Assembly (NCBI GenBank): GCA_964602415.1
Contig: CAZRQL010000002.1
Coordinates: 62,001-126,000 of the forward strand
Length of the DNA: 64,000 bases
Reading direction: 5' to 3'
Origin: CAZRQL01 sp964602415
GTDB lineage: Bacteria > Bacteroidota > Bacteroidia > Cytophagales > Flammeovirgaceae
Numbering within the stretch: position 1 is the first letter of the stretch; the number at the start of each line of letters is the position of its first letter. Below, in pieces: positions 46,479-55,498 of this stretch. The notes under the pieces were generated by a model. That model saw nothing but the letters and a program-made list of their open reading frames with translations. It was not told the origin of the DNA and made no database searches. The position numbers were made by a program, and so were the translations under genes.

Positions 46479-47564
46479 TCAAAGGGCTGAAACTCCCAAT
46501 TCATTGGCCAGATTTTGCAAATCATCCATGACTTTTTCCTGTACGGGAATGCCCTCTTTCAGCCGTTGTTGGGCTATTTGAAACTCAATCTGACCGGGTA
46601 TAAAGACTTGTTGATGAGGAGGCTGAGGTTTGGCTTGAGCAAAGCGTTCTATCCAAAGTTCCATGGCCGCCTCAAATTCTTGTTTGGGACGAAAGGCATC
46701 TGTGCGCATAGCTCCCAAAAAATGCCCCAAGCCTTTGCCCGGTAAATCGGGCAAGGGCTGCAAAAAAGAAACAAAAGGAGGCACCCAAGGCCCAAAATTG
46801 GCTCCCGAGAGCACCCCGCTCAATATGTCCACCATACTGCCCAAACAATAGCCTTTGTGGCTGCCGTGTTCGCGGTCGCTGCCCAAAGGCAGGAGTGCCC
46901 CACCGGATTTGAGGGCATTGGAATCAGTAGTTGCCTCACCCTGAGCATCTTGTATCCAACCCAAGGGCGCGTCTTCGCCTTTGCGTTGCAAGATTTCCAA
47001 CTTGCCATTGGCGGCGGTGGTGGTGGCAAAGTCGGCCACAAAAGGCTCGTACTTGCCGGCAGGAACAGCCAAGGCGATAGGATTGGTGCCCAGCATCCGC
47101 TCGAGTGAAAAAGTAGGTGCCACCAAAGGGCTGGCGTTGGTCATTGCCCAGCCTATCATACCGCGCGTGGTGGCCATCAAAGCATGATAACCCGCTATAC
47201 CAAAATGATTTGAGTTGCTCACGGCCACCCAGCCCGAGCCGACTTGCTCGGATTTTTCCATGGCGCACTCCATGGCTTTGGGGGCAGCCACCAAACCCAA
47301 ACCCGCATCGGCATCAAAGCAGGCTGTTGAGGGGGTTTGGTAGAGAATTTTGAAGTTGGGGCGGGGGTTGATCCGGCCTGCTTTCCAAAGCCTCACATAG
47401 CCCGAAAGCCGCGCAACACCATGAGAATCAACCCCGCGCAAATCGGCAGCCATCAATACATCGCTTGCCAAAAGAGCATCAGACTCGGGGCAGCCCATAG
47501 CCATAAAAACCTGAAAACTAAAATCTTTGAGCTTGCGGTAAGAAAGCAGTGCTGTTTGAGCCAT
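46479..47564 (-). CDS. Ldh2-family (malate/L-lactate/ureidoglycolate type) dehydrogenase
   Basis: The 361-residue protein belongs to the Ldh2 NAD(P)-dependent 2-oxoacid/2-hydroxyacid dehydrogenase family. DLRGVDSHGVARL (catalytic His), GSGWVAVSNSNHFGIAGYH, LGTNPIALAVPA and GSHKGYCLGSMVDILSG are all family blocks. Members act on malate, lactate, sulfolactate or ureidoglycolate, and the substrate cannot be told from sequence alone. The gene lies 82 nt upstream of pheS. Confidence 0.9.
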   Translation of the reverse strand: MAQTALLSYRKLKDFSFQVFMAMGCPESDALLASDVLMAADLRGVDSHGVARLSGYVRLWKAGRINPRPNFKILYQTPSTACFDADAGLGLVAAPKAMECAMEKSEQVGSGWVAVSNSNHFGIAGYHALMATTRGMIGWAMTNASPLVAPTFSLERMLGTNPIALAVPAGKYEPFVADFATTTAANGKLEILQRKGEDAPLGWIQDAQGEATTDSNALKSGGALLPLGSDREHGSHKGYCLGSMVDILSGVLSGANFGPWVPPFVSFLQPLPDLPGKGLGHFLGAMRTDAFRPKQEFEAAMELWIERFAQAKPQPPHQQVFIPGQIEFQIAQQRLKEGIPVQEKVMDDLQNLANELGVSAL

Positions 47565-47627
47565 TTATGTAAATTAAAAAAACAAAAGTCAAACCTTATG
47601 GGCTTGACTTTTAAATAAGTTTTTTAG

Positions 47628-47699
47628 TACTCTGTACGGGAATCGAACCCGTATTTACACCGTGAAAGGGTGGTGTCCTAACCGTTAGACGAACAGAGC
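47628..47699 (-). tRNA. tRNA-Glu (anticodon UUC)
   Basis: On the minus strand the acceptor GCTCTGT pairs with ACAGAGT (one G-U), the D-arm and the GGGTTCGATTCCC T-arm are normal, and the anticodon loop holds TTC. No CCA is encoded. Confidence 0.95.
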
Positions 47700-47717
47700 G
47701 TCTCTCTTTTGCGGCTG

Positions 47718-47725
47718 CAAAGGTA
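47718..47725 (-). promoter_or_regulatory. Bacteroidota -7 box for tRNA-Glu
   Basis: This reads TACCTTTG on the minus strand and lies 18 nt before the tRNA. A TTTG element about 22 nt further upstream could be the -33 box. Confidence 0.6.
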
Positions 47726-47776
47726 ACACAACAAAAGATATATCTTCCAAATTTTTCTAAAAAAAATACCTAATTT

Positions 47777-47995
47777 TTGCAAAATATTGATAATAAAGTA
47801 TTTGTATGCAGCTATAAAGATATGACGCTTTCTAAATCGGGGTATTATGTCTATACCGCCCCGATGGGGCTTTTGGGATTCTTTTTGATTATTGATTACT
47901 ATGTTGCTCCTATGGAGCTGATTTGCAATTATTTTGATAAAGAAATGTATTGTCGTACGCCCTACATTTAGGCATTTGTTTTAAAGTTGTAAGAA
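47777..47995. repeat. Non-coding spacer with short palindromes before recF
   Basis: I see no credible gene; the frame over 47777-47971 is low-complexity. GCCCC-GAT-GGGGC (47858-47870) and GCTCC-TAT-GGAGC (47906-47918) are two perfect 5-bp hairpins in AT-rich DNA, similar in type to those at 24209-24511 and probably remnants of a dispersed repeat. Confidence 0.45.
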
Positions 47996-48025
47996 TTGTT
48001 TTTGCTTTGCCAAAAATTTTCAATT

Positions 48026-49078
48026 TTGCCCATAGAGCATCTGTATCTTTTCAATTTCAAATCATACGCCGAAAGAGAATTTTATTTTGAACCTACCGGC
48101 ATCAATTGTATTGTGGGAGTAAACGGTGTGGGCAAATCCAACCTACTGGATGCCATTCATGTACTGTGCCTAACCAAAAGCGGCTTTGGATACAGCGACA
48201 GCGACTTGGTCAGGCATGGACAAGAGGGCTTTGCCATCAAAGGCTTGATAAACCGGCAAAAAATCATTTGCAGCTACAGCCCAAAGGGCAAAAAACTCAT
48301 GCTCGGAGACTACACCCTGCCCCGACTCGCCGACTACATCGGGCAAAATCCTTGCGTACTCATTACCCCTGCCGACCAAGCCTTGGTCGAAGAAGGCAGC
48401 GAGGTCAGACGGAGGTTTTTTGACATGGCCATCTCTCAGCGCGATGCCGCCTATCTCAACTCCTTGACGCGCTACAACAGCCTACTGCGCCGGCGAAACG
48501 CCCTGCTCAAACAATACCAGGAAACAAGCCGCTTAGACCACGACTTGCTCGATAGCTACACTTTGCCCCTTGCCCAAGAAAATGAGAACATCACCCAAAA
48601 AAGACAAACCTTTATTGCCGATTTTCTTCCCATTTTTCAACTCAGGCACAAGCGTATAGCCACCCATTCCGCAGAGACGCATATCATTTACCAAGCCGAC
48701 ATAACCCAACAGGCGGCTTGGGTCATGCAACAGGCCACAGCAGCCGACCTCAAAGCGGGGCGCACGACGCGAGGCTGTCACCGCGATGAATACCGATTTA
48801 TTCTGGCAAGCCAAGAAATCAAACGATTTGGCTCCCAAGGGCAAATCAAAACCTTTGTATTGGCTTTAAAATTAGCTCTTTACGAAATTTATCCCAATGC
48901 TTTGCTCCTGCTGGACGATATATTTGACAAACTCGACGAACACCGGATAGCCGCTTTGCTTGGCTTTTTGGCCGAACAACAAACCGCTCAGTTTTTTCTC
49001 ACCGATGCCCGTGCTGAGCGTTCGCAAACCCTGCTACTGCGAGCAGGGCTTACGGCAAATTTCATTAATTTGAGTTGA
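48026..49078 (+). CDS. recF: DNA replication and repair protein RecF
   Basis: The ~350-residue protein is the RecF ATPase that loads RecA at gaps. It has Walker A VGVNGVGKSNLLDAI, the ABC-like signature region FGSQGQIKTFVLALKLA and Walker B LLLLDDIFDKLDEHR. No ATG lies upstream of the conserved N-terminus; TTG at 48026 gives MPIEHLYLFNFKSY, which fits the family, while TTG at 47996 would add ten residues. Unlike many genomes, dnaN and dnaA are not adjacent. Its stop touches that of the convergent peptidase gene. Confidence 0.93.
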   Translation: MPIEHLYLFNFKSYAEREFYFEPTGINCIVGVNGVGKSNLLDAIHVLCLTKSGFGYSDSDLVRHGQEGFAIKGLINRQKIICSYSPKGKKLMLGDYTLPRLADYIGQNPCVLITPADQALVEEGSEVRRRFFDMAISQRDAAYLNSLTRYNSLLRRRNALLKQYQETSRLDHDLLDSYTLPLAQENENITQKRQTFIADFLPIFQLRHKRIATHSAETHIIYQADITQQAAWVMQQATAADLKAGRTTRGCHRDEYRFILASQEIKRFGSQGQIKTFVLALKLALYEIYPNALLLLDDIFDKLDEHRIAALLGFLAEQQTAQFFLTDARAERSQTLLLRAGLTANFINLS

Positions 49079-51175
49079 TTACTTCATATTTTCCAAACAA
49101 AAAGCCCAAATATCTGCCCATTCATCCAGCACTTTGGCGGTGGGCTTGCCTGCTCCGTGCCCTGCATTTACGTCTATGCGTATCAAGACAGGATTGTTGC
49201 CTTTATGGGCGGCTTGTAGGGCTGCCGCAAACTTAAACGAGTGGGCGGGAACCACCCTATCGTCGTGGTCTGCCGTGGTTATCAACGTGGCGGGGTAAGA
49301 AGTACCTTTTTTGAGGCTGTGGAGGGGAGAGTATTTGTACAGATAGGCAAAGTCTTCTTTTTTGTCGGCACTGCCGTACTCCACCACCCATCCCCAGCCT
49401 ACCGTAAACTTGTGAAACCTAAGCATATCCAACACCCCCACGCCGGGCAAAGCTACTTTGCACAAATCGGGACGTTGGGTCATGACCGCACCCACCAACA
49501 AACCGCCATTCGAGCGACCCGAAATGGCCAGTTTGGCTGTGGAGGTGTATTTCTCTTTTTTTAGGTATTCAGCCGCCGCAATAAAATCATCAAACACATT
49601 TTGTTTTTTGTCGAGCATACCCGCTTTGTGCCACTCTTCGCCGTATTCGCCGCCGCCTCTGATGTTGGGCATGGCGTAAACGCCACCTATCTCAAGCCAA
49701 TAGAGATTGATGGGGCTAAAAGAGGGAAGCAAGCTGATATTAAAACCGCCATAGCTGTATAGATAGGTTGGGTTTTGGCCATCCATCTTCAGCCCTTTTT
49801 TGTGCACGATAAACATGGGGATTTTTGTGCCGTCTTTGCCGGTGTAAAACACCTGCTTGGTGGTATAGTCATCGGGTTTGAATTTGACTTGAGGAGCGCG
49901 AAATACCGTGCTCTTATCGCTTGCCATGTCGTAGCGGTAAATGGTGGTTGGGAAGGTAAAGGAGGTAAAGGTATAAAAGACTTCTTTGTCTTGTTTTTTG
50001 CCGCCGAAGCCCGCTGCTTGCCCCAAGCCGGGAAGCTCTACTTCGCGCTCCAATTTACCCTCGGGCGAATGGACAAAAACCTTAGTAACGGCATCTGCCA
50101 TATAACGCGCAAAGATTTTCCCGCCTGCAAAACTGACCGACTGCAATACGTTTTTGGAGTGCTCTGCAATGACAACTGTAGCGGTTTCTATCTTGGGAGA
50201 TTGGGGCGAAACCTTGACCAGCGAGTAGCGCGGCGTGCCAAAGTTGGTCAAAATGTAAAAATTGCCGCTGTCGGCCTCTACGATGTCGTAGTCGTAGCGC
50301 ATATCTTCCGCAATCGAAACAAAGCCCGCCGATTCATTTTCCAAATCCATAAACTTCAGCGAGTTGCCACTTGTGCCCGCCGAAGTCTGCAAAAACAAAT
50401 ACCGCTTGTCTTCCAATAGGGCTACACCGTAATACCTGCGGGGAGCTTGCGTATCTTCAAAAATGAGTTTATCGTTGGACTGAGGCTCTCCAACGGTATG
50501 AAAATAAACCTTTTGGAAGGTATTTTCGGAAGAGTATTCTTGGCCGGCTTTGGGCTCATCGTAGCGGGTGTAATAAAAGCCCTTGCCTCGCCAAGTAAGC
50601 CCCGTAAATTTTGCCCAGCGCAGCGTATCGGCCAAAAAATTCCTGCTCTCAAGATCCATCACATTGATTTGTTGCCAATCCGAACCCGCTTTCGAGGTAG
50701 AAAAGGCCATGTATTTGCCGTCTTTTGACACGCTGATGCTATTGAGCGAAGTAGTGCCGTCCGCAGACAAGGTATTGGGATCTAAGAGCACCTCAGGCTC
50801 ATCGTCGAGCGATTTTTGGATATAGAGAACGCTTTGGTTTTGTAGGCCATTGTTTTTGTAAAAGAAGTAATAACCGCCCTCTTTAAAAGGAGCAGAATAT
50901 TTTTCGTAATTCCAAAGTTCTTCGAGCCGTTTGCGGATTTGGGCGCGTCGAGGCAATGAGTTCAGGTAGCCAAAAGTTACTTTGTTTTGGGCTTCGACCC
51001 ATTGTTTGGTCTGCTGCGAGTTGTCGTCTTCCAACCAACGGTAGGGATCGGCCACTTTTTGGCCGTGGTAGTCGTCCAGTACCGACTCAGCGCGCGTAAT
51101 GGGATAGGTGATTTTTTGGGCTGCCAAAGGCAGGGTAATACTCATAACAAAAATACAAACTGTTAATTTTAACAT
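49079..51175 (-). CDS. Prolyl oligopeptidase family serine peptidase (S9A), secreted
   Basis: The 698-residue protein has a signal peptide (1-19), an N-terminal seven-bladed propeller domain and a C-terminal alpha/beta hydrolase. Catalytic residues are Ser in GRSNGGLLVG, Asp in DHDDRVVP and His in NAGHGAGKP. The DPYRWLEDD motif at the start is typical of the family. It cleaves short peptides after proline in the periplasm. Confidence 0.93.
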   Translation of the reverse strand: MLKLTVCIFVMSITLPLAAQKITYPITRAESVLDDYHGQKVADPYRWLEDDNSQQTKQWVEAQNKVTFGYLNSLPRRAQIRKRLEELWNYEKYSAPFKEGGYYFFYKNNGLQNQSVLYIQKSLDDEPEVLLDPNTLSADGTTSLNSISVSKDGKYMAFSTSKAGSDWQQINVMDLESRNFLADTLRWAKFTGLTWRGKGFYYTRYDEPKAGQEYSSENTFQKVYFHTVGEPQSNDKLIFEDTQAPRRYYGVALLEDKRYLFLQTSAGTSGNSLKFMDLENESAGFVSIAEDMRYDYDIVEADSGNFYILTNFGTPRYSLVKVSPQSPKIETATVVIAEHSKNVLQSVSFAGGKIFARYMADAVTKVFVHSPEGKLEREVELPGLGQAAGFGGKKQDKEVFYTFTSFTFPTTIYRYDMASDKSTVFRAPQVKFKPDDYTTKQVFYTGKDGTKIPMFIVHKKGLKMDGQNPTYLYSYGGFNISLLPSFSPINLYWLEIGGVYAMPNIRGGGEYGEEWHKAGMLDKKQNVFDDFIAAAEYLKKEKYTSTAKLAISGRSNGGLLVGAVMTQRPDLCKVALPGVGVLDMLRFHKFTVGWGWVVEYGSADKKEDFAYLYKYSPLHSLKKGTSYPATLITTADHDDRVVPAHSFKFAAALQAAHKGNNPVLIRIDVNAGHGAGKPTAKVLDEWADIWAFCLENMK

Positions 51176-51197
51176 GAATAGTTAGGTTACATTTTCG

Positions 51198-51205
51198 CAA
51201 ATGTA
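51198..51205 (-). promoter_or_regulatory. Bacteroidota -7 box for the peptidase gene
   Basis: This reads TACATTTG on the minus strand and lies 22 nt before the start at 51175. Confidence 0.55.
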
Positions 51206-51277
51206 AAATATTGTTGCCGAAATGGCAAGATAACCGCAACAAAGCCCATTAATGAGATGGATGTCTTTACTAAAAAT

Positions 51278-52123
51278 TTAAGCAATAAAAAGAGAAATAA
51301 CACCCAAGAAAATACTGGCTTTGCAAATATTGATTAACACTTTAAAATGCTTTTTCCTATCTGCCCACCACAAGCGATACCAGAAAATAATCAGCATAAT
51401 ACCCAGCAGTGAAAAAATATACACCAAGGCCATATTGCCAACAAAAATAAGGTACAAAATACTAATACCATAACCCAAGAAAGATAGCAAATAAATAAAT
51501 CTTTTTGTGCCCAAAATGCCTATTTTTATGGGAAGTGTATTCACACCATGCAATTGGTCGCCTTTAAAATCAAGAATATCTTTTAGCAAATGACGAATGG
51601 TTTCGATAAAAAAGGCAAAAACAGAATACACCACAACGGGTATGTGGAAAATTGATGAATAGATGCAAACTGACCACAAAATAGAGGTACTTAAAAAAGC
51701 CAGCAACATATTGCCCCAAATAGGAGTTCTTTTGAGCGAATTGGAATACAACCAGAGAAGAAATAAAAGAATGATATTTAAAATACCTATTCTGCTACTT
51801 ACCCAAAAACCCAATACAACCGCCAACACGCTAAAAATGGCATGAAAAATCATAACCCTTCTTCTGCTGAGGTATTTACCGATTATCACTTTTTTAGGGC
51901 GGTTTACCATATCTATTTTGACATCGTAATAGGCGTTTATCAAATAGCCCGCCGCCATGACCAATGCCATAGAAAGAGTAACAAAGGCAAAAGATATAAA
52001 GTTCTGCTGCTCTTCGGGGACGACTTTTATATACACAAAAGTCTGAGTGATAGCGGCATAAAAAATATTGATGGGCTTAGTAATTCTGAAGATCCCTTTG
52101 ATCCAAAAAAATAGTCTTATCAT
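51278..52123 (-). CDS. UbiA-family prenyltransferase
   Basis: Read from ATG 52123 (MIRLFFWIKGIFRITKP) the protein has 281 residues and about nine membrane spans. The two prenyl-diphosphate/Mg sites are NAYYDVKIDMVNRP (NxxxDxxxD) and DILDFKGDQLHGVNTLP. Products of the family include menaquinone, ubiquinone and heme A precursors and geranylgeranylglycerol phosphate; no neighbour tells which. Its start is 11 nt after the rhomboid stop, so the two are likely cotranscribed. Confidence 0.88.
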   Translation of the reverse strand: MIRLFFWIKGIFRITKPINIFYAAITQTFVYIKVVPEEQQNFISFAFVTLSMALVMAAGYLINAYYDVKIDMVNRPKKVIIGKYLSRRRVMIFHAIFSVLAVVLGFWVSSRIGILNIILLFLLWLYSNSLKRTPIWGNMLLAFLSTSILWSVCIYSSIFHIPVVVYSVFAFFIETIRHLLKDILDFKGDQLHGVNTLPIKIGILGTKRFIYLLSFLGYGISILYLIFVGNMALVYIFSLLGIMLIIFWYRLWWADRKKHFKVLINICKASIFLGVISLFIA

Positions 52124-52134
52124 AAAAAAACGGT

Positions 52135-52734
52135 TTAAATCTGTGTTTCTTGGATTTTTGCTTGAAAAGCAAAACCAAAAATCGCTCCACAAATCCCGCC
52201 TATGATGTGGGCAAATTCAGAGATTCGGTTGGTTTCAAAACTATTTACCACTTCTTTGCCCAAATACAAAACCAAAATCAAGATGAAAGTCAAAGGAATT
52301 TGTCTGGTTTTGAGGTTGGAGACCGAACTGAGCACAATCATCATAAAAACAATCCCACTGGCACCCAAAATCATATTTTTAAAGAGCATAATATTGAGCA
52401 AAGCGGTTATCAATGCGGTCAGCAGGCACATAGAAAGCAATTTTATAGAGCCGTACTTTTCTTCGAGCATAGGGCCAAGCAAAAGAATCAAAGAGAAATT
52501 GCCAAACAGATGATTCCAGTTTCCATGTCCCAGCACATGCGAAAACAGCCTAAAATAATCCAGGGGATTAGACCAAGACATATAAGGATTGGTGCTAAAA
52601 TTGCGCATAAAACCACCCACACCTACGGAATAACCTTGGTGATACCCAACATCCACCACCTGCGACACCATCAAAATAACGACACAAACAAAGGTATAGC
52701 TCAAAATAACAGGCGAGTTGTAGCTTATTTTCAT
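52135..52734 (-). CDS. Rhomboid family intramembrane serine protease
   Basis: The 199-residue protein has six membrane spans. The HGNWNHLFGNFSL block, catalytic Ser in LGASGIVFMM and His in EFAHIIGGICGAIFGF are in the standard order, so it should be active. Its substrate is unknown. It is the first gene of a two-gene unit with UbiA. Confidence 0.92.
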   Translation of the reverse strand: MKISYNSPVILSYTFVCVVILMVSQVVDVGYHQGYSVGVGGFMRNFSTNPYMSWSNPLDYFRLFSHVLGHGNWNHLFGNFSLILLLGPMLEEKYGSIKLLSMCLLTALITALLNIMLFKNMILGASGIVFMMIVLSSVSNLKTRQIPLTFILILVLYLGKEVVNSFETNRISEFAHIIGGICGAIFGFAFQAKIQETQI

Positions 52735-52750
52735 TTCATTACCGTTTGTG

Positions 52751-52758
52751 CAAAGTTA
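52751..52758 (-). promoter_or_regulatory. Bacteroidota -7 box for the rhomboid gene
   Basis: This reads TAACTTTG on the minus strand and lies 16 nt before the start at 52734. Confidence 0.6.
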
Positions 52759-52821
52759 AAGTTTGCTATGGCATTTTTGCATAAAATTGCCTCAAGGTGT
52801 CCAAAATCTTGTCAAAATACA

Positions 52822-52829
52822 TAGTTTTG
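52822..52829 (+). promoter_or_regulatory. Bacteroidota -7 box for the cNMP-domain gene
   Basis: TAGTTTTG fits TAnnTTTG and ends 16 nt before the ATG at 52846. It would start the four-gene run to 57324. Confidence 0.55.
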
Positions 52830-52845
52830 CTGTAAACAAAAAACC

Positions 52846-54255
52846 ATGAATCCACGCCTTTTGACCCAGGCACTCTCTTCGTCCAAACTTTTTGGCGGTT
52901 TGGATGGTAGCGCGCTCGAGGCCATTGTGCCAAAAGTAAAATTCAGACAATACTTTCCCGGTGAGGTAATTGTATGGGAGGGCAGAAATAGCGACAGTAT
53001 CTTTTTGATAGTCAATGGTATAGTTGAAGTGCGCAAGATGGTCAAATCCAACGAGCACAAAACACTGGCTTATCTGTTGCCGGGCAATACCTTTGGGGAA
53101 GTCGGTATCTTGGATAACCATCCGCGCTCGGCTTCTGTGGTGGCTCTTATTGATGTGGATGCAGTGGTCATCAGGCGCGAAGACTTTTTGGATATGGCCT
53201 ATGCTTACCCCACTATCGCTATTTCTTTGGCCAAAGTGCTGGGACAGTACCTTATTGACACCAACCGCAGGCTCAGCAGAGGCAACAACAAATCCAAATT
53301 GATTTTGATACTCAACATGTTCAAAAGTCTGGGGGCAACAAGCCTTGGGATGTTGTTTTCTCAGGTCGTAAGTGAAAAAACCGCCACAACAACCGTTTAT
53401 ACCGAATACCCTGAGCCTACCCATTTGATAGTGGATTTGGACATAGATAAAAGGAGTAAAGTATTTCATCATCCTGCGGGCTACGATGTACTGGTGAGCA
53501 CCGAAGAGAGCCATTTGCCTGTGTCCGCCCGAACTACTTTGATGGTGGACAGTTTGATGAATACCTACAACAACATTATCATCACAGTCAATGAGGCTTT
53601 TGGAAAAGATAGCAGTGTGGACGAAAACCTGGCCTTGATGCTGGACAATGCCTCTCAGGTGATAGTGGTTGCCCCACCCCATCCCCAAGAATGGAAACAC
53701 GTACTCAAAGTGCAAAATGAACTAAAAAAATTCATCCGCCCACACGCTGCCAATACTTTTGTGCTTATCAACCAAGCCACACAGGAAAACATGGAGATGC
53801 TGCCCGAAGCCGTACCTGATTTTATTATACCCCATATCCCCAATTTTCCCAAAGTGGCAGCGGCCAAGAAAAAAATAGAGCCTATCCCCGCCCCCATTGA
53901 CGAAATCCTAAACACGTTGGTCAATTCTTTGGAGCGCACCCACCAAGTAGCGGTTTATGTACCCACCACCATTGGGGTGGATGGCCATTCCGATACGCAG
54001 GCTTTCCAAGAAAAAACACTCAATTTTTTGGCCTCCAAGTTTGGGGGAGCTACTGCCAAAGAAGCCAAAGGAGTCTGGAACAGCCAAGAAGTGGGACTGG
54101 TAGGTGAAAAAGTGGTCATCGTTCAGTCATACCTGACACAGAATGACTTAACCCTTCATATTGACGCAGTGATTGATTTTGTCAGAACCCTAAAAGTTGA
54201 TATGCAACAAGAAGCCATGGCACTGGAGGTGGATGGCAAGCTGACACTTATCTAA
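52846..54255 (+). CDS. Cyclic-nucleotide-binding domain protein with degenerate MinD-like and unknown C-terminal domains
   Basis: The 469-residue protein is soluble. Residues 10-135 are a cNMP-binding fold with the phosphate-binding cassette FGEVGILDNHPRSASV (83-98, R94). Residues about 148-345 look like a SIMIBI/MinD-type domain in which the P-loop is lost (SLGATSLGMLF near 161-171), but strands such as NIIITVNEAF and QVIVVAPPHPQEWKHV remain, similar to the linker domain between cNMP and patatin parts in NTE-like proteins. Residues 366-469 form a small domain (VAVYVPTTIGVDG, KFGGATAKEAKGVW, ending QQEAMALEVDGKL). A patatin domain is absent. It lies 6 nt before the LolE-like permease gene. 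Function unknown. Confidence 0.7.
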   Translation: MNPRLLTQALSSSKLFGGLDGSALEAIVPKVKFRQYFPGEVIVWEGRNSDSIFLIVNGIVEVRKMVKSNEHKTLAYLLPGNTFGEVGILDNHPRSASVVALIDVDAVVIRREDFLDMAYAYPTIAISLAKVLGQYLIDTNRRLSRGNNKSKLILILNMFKSLGATSLGMLFSQVVSEKTATTTVYTEYPEPTHLIVDLDIDKRSKVFHHPAGYDVLVSTEESHLPVSARTTLMVDSLMNTYNNIIITVNEAFGKDSSVDENLALMLDNASQVIVVAPPHPQEWKHVLKVQNELKKFIRPHAANTFVLINQATQENMEMLPEAVPDFIIPHIPNFPKVAAAKKKIEPIPAPIDEILNTLVNSLERTHQVAVYVPTTIGVDGHSDTQAFQEKTLNFLASKFGGATAKEAKGVWNSQEVGLVGEKVVIVQSYLTQNDLTLHIDAVIDFVRTLKVDMQQEAMALEVDGKLTLI

Positions 54256-54261
54256 ATTATT

Positions 54262-55494
54262 ATGAAGATAAGCCAACATTTAGCCTACCGCATCTCTGTC
54301 AAAGCCATGACCCACCAAAAAGGGGGATACAGCAAAATGATTGCTGCGATAGCCTCCGCTACGGTAGCCATTGGTATAGCCACGCTCATCATCTCAAGCA
54401 ACGTCTATAAAGGATTCAAACAAGAAATCGTCAAAAAACTTTTCTGTATTGCCCCGCATATCGAAATCACCAAATTCGATACCAAACACACTTTTGAGGA
54501 AGTGCCCTTAGCGGCTCAAGATGCCTCAACTCTATCCAAATTGGAATCAGTGGAGCGCGTAGAACTCTACATCCAAAAATCAGGACTGCTGAAGTCTCCC
54601 CAAGCGATGGCAGGGGTCATTGTAAGGGGTTTGGATGCTACTTTCAATCAAGAAAATTTTCAAAGGCACATAGTAGCGGGCGGGATGATGCCCTTTGATA
54701 CCGCCTCACGCAAGATTTTGATAGGCCAAAAACTGGCAAACCAACTCCAAGCAAGTATAGACAGCACGCTGGTTGTCTATTTTGTCAATCAATCCAGCCG
54801 CTCTACCCTACCCAGGCCGCGCAAACTCAGCGTGGCGGGCATCTATCGAACCGGCATCGAAGAAATTGACGGCCATTTGGTACTGTGCCACATCAGTCTG
54901 CTGCGTGAACTCAACCGCTGGGACAGCACACAAGTAGGCGGCTACGGGCTTTATGTCAGAGACTTCGACCAACTCAACTCAATCTTTGAAGACATACAAG
55001 ACCAACTGCCCTCAGACCTATACGCCGAGCGCATCAACGAACGCCACCCCCATTTTTTTGAATGGTTTATCATCATAGGACAAAACGTTACCCTTATTTT
55101 AACCATCATTTTGTTTGTGGTCTGTTTCAATGTGGCGGCTTCAATGCTGATCCTAATCATTGAGAAAACTTCTTTGATCGGAACGCTCAAAGCACTGGGG
55201 GCAGATTCGATGTTGGTGCGCCGAATTTTCTTTTATGCCGGACTCAAAATATGCCTAAGAGGATTTTTTTGGGGCAATCTACTGGGTGTTTTTGTTTCTT
55301 GGCTACAAAAAAAATTTCAGATATTGCCCCTAAAAGCAGAAATGTATTACTTGGATGTTGTGCCCATCTCTTACGACTGGTCGGCCATGCTTGCGCACAA
55401 TGTGATGATGCTGGCGGTTGTTTTTTGCGCGCTTTTTGTCCCTACGGCGGTGATTTTGAGTGTCAATCCCATCAAAGCCATCAAATTTCAATAA
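54262..55494 (+). CDS. LolC/E-like ABC transporter permease
   Basis: The 410-residue protein has the MacB/FtsX architecture: one N-terminal span (about 25-48, MIAAIASATVAIGIATLIIS), a large periplasmic domain (about 50-265) and three C-terminal spans. The cytosolic EKTSLIGTLKALGAD block resembles the LolE coupling helix that contacts its ATPase. No ATPase gene of the LolD type is adjacent; the following AAA gene is not one. It should move lipoproteins toward the outer membrane, by homology. Confidence 0.85.
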   Translation: MKISQHLAYRISVKAMTHQKGGYSKMIAAIASATVAIGIATLIISSNVYKGFKQEIVKKLFCIAPHIEITKFDTKHTFEEVPLAAQDASTLSKLESVERVELYIQKSGLLKSPQAMAGVIVRGLDATFNQENFQRHIVAGGMMPFDTASRKILIGQKLANQLQASIDSTLVVYFVNQSSRSTLPRPRKLSVAGIYRTGIEEIDGHLVLCHISLLRELNRWDSTQVGGYGLYVRDFDQLNSIFEDIQDQLPSDLYAERINERHPHFFEWFIIIGQNVTLILTIILFVVCFNVAASMLILIIEKTSLIGTLKALGADSMLVRRIFFYAGLKICLRGFFWGNLLGVFVSWLQKKFQILPLKAEMYYLDVVPISYDWSAMLAHNVMMLAVVFCALFVPTAVILSVNPIKAIKFQ

Positions 55495-55498
55495 AACC

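Noticed and set aside
46397..46525. Longer start for pheS at 46525
   Set aside because: It overlaps the preceding dehydrogenase gene and adds residues with no conservation pattern.
47777..47971. A 64-residue plus-strand frame before recF
   Set aside because: The sequence is low-complexity, contains two palindromic repeats and has no conserved look.
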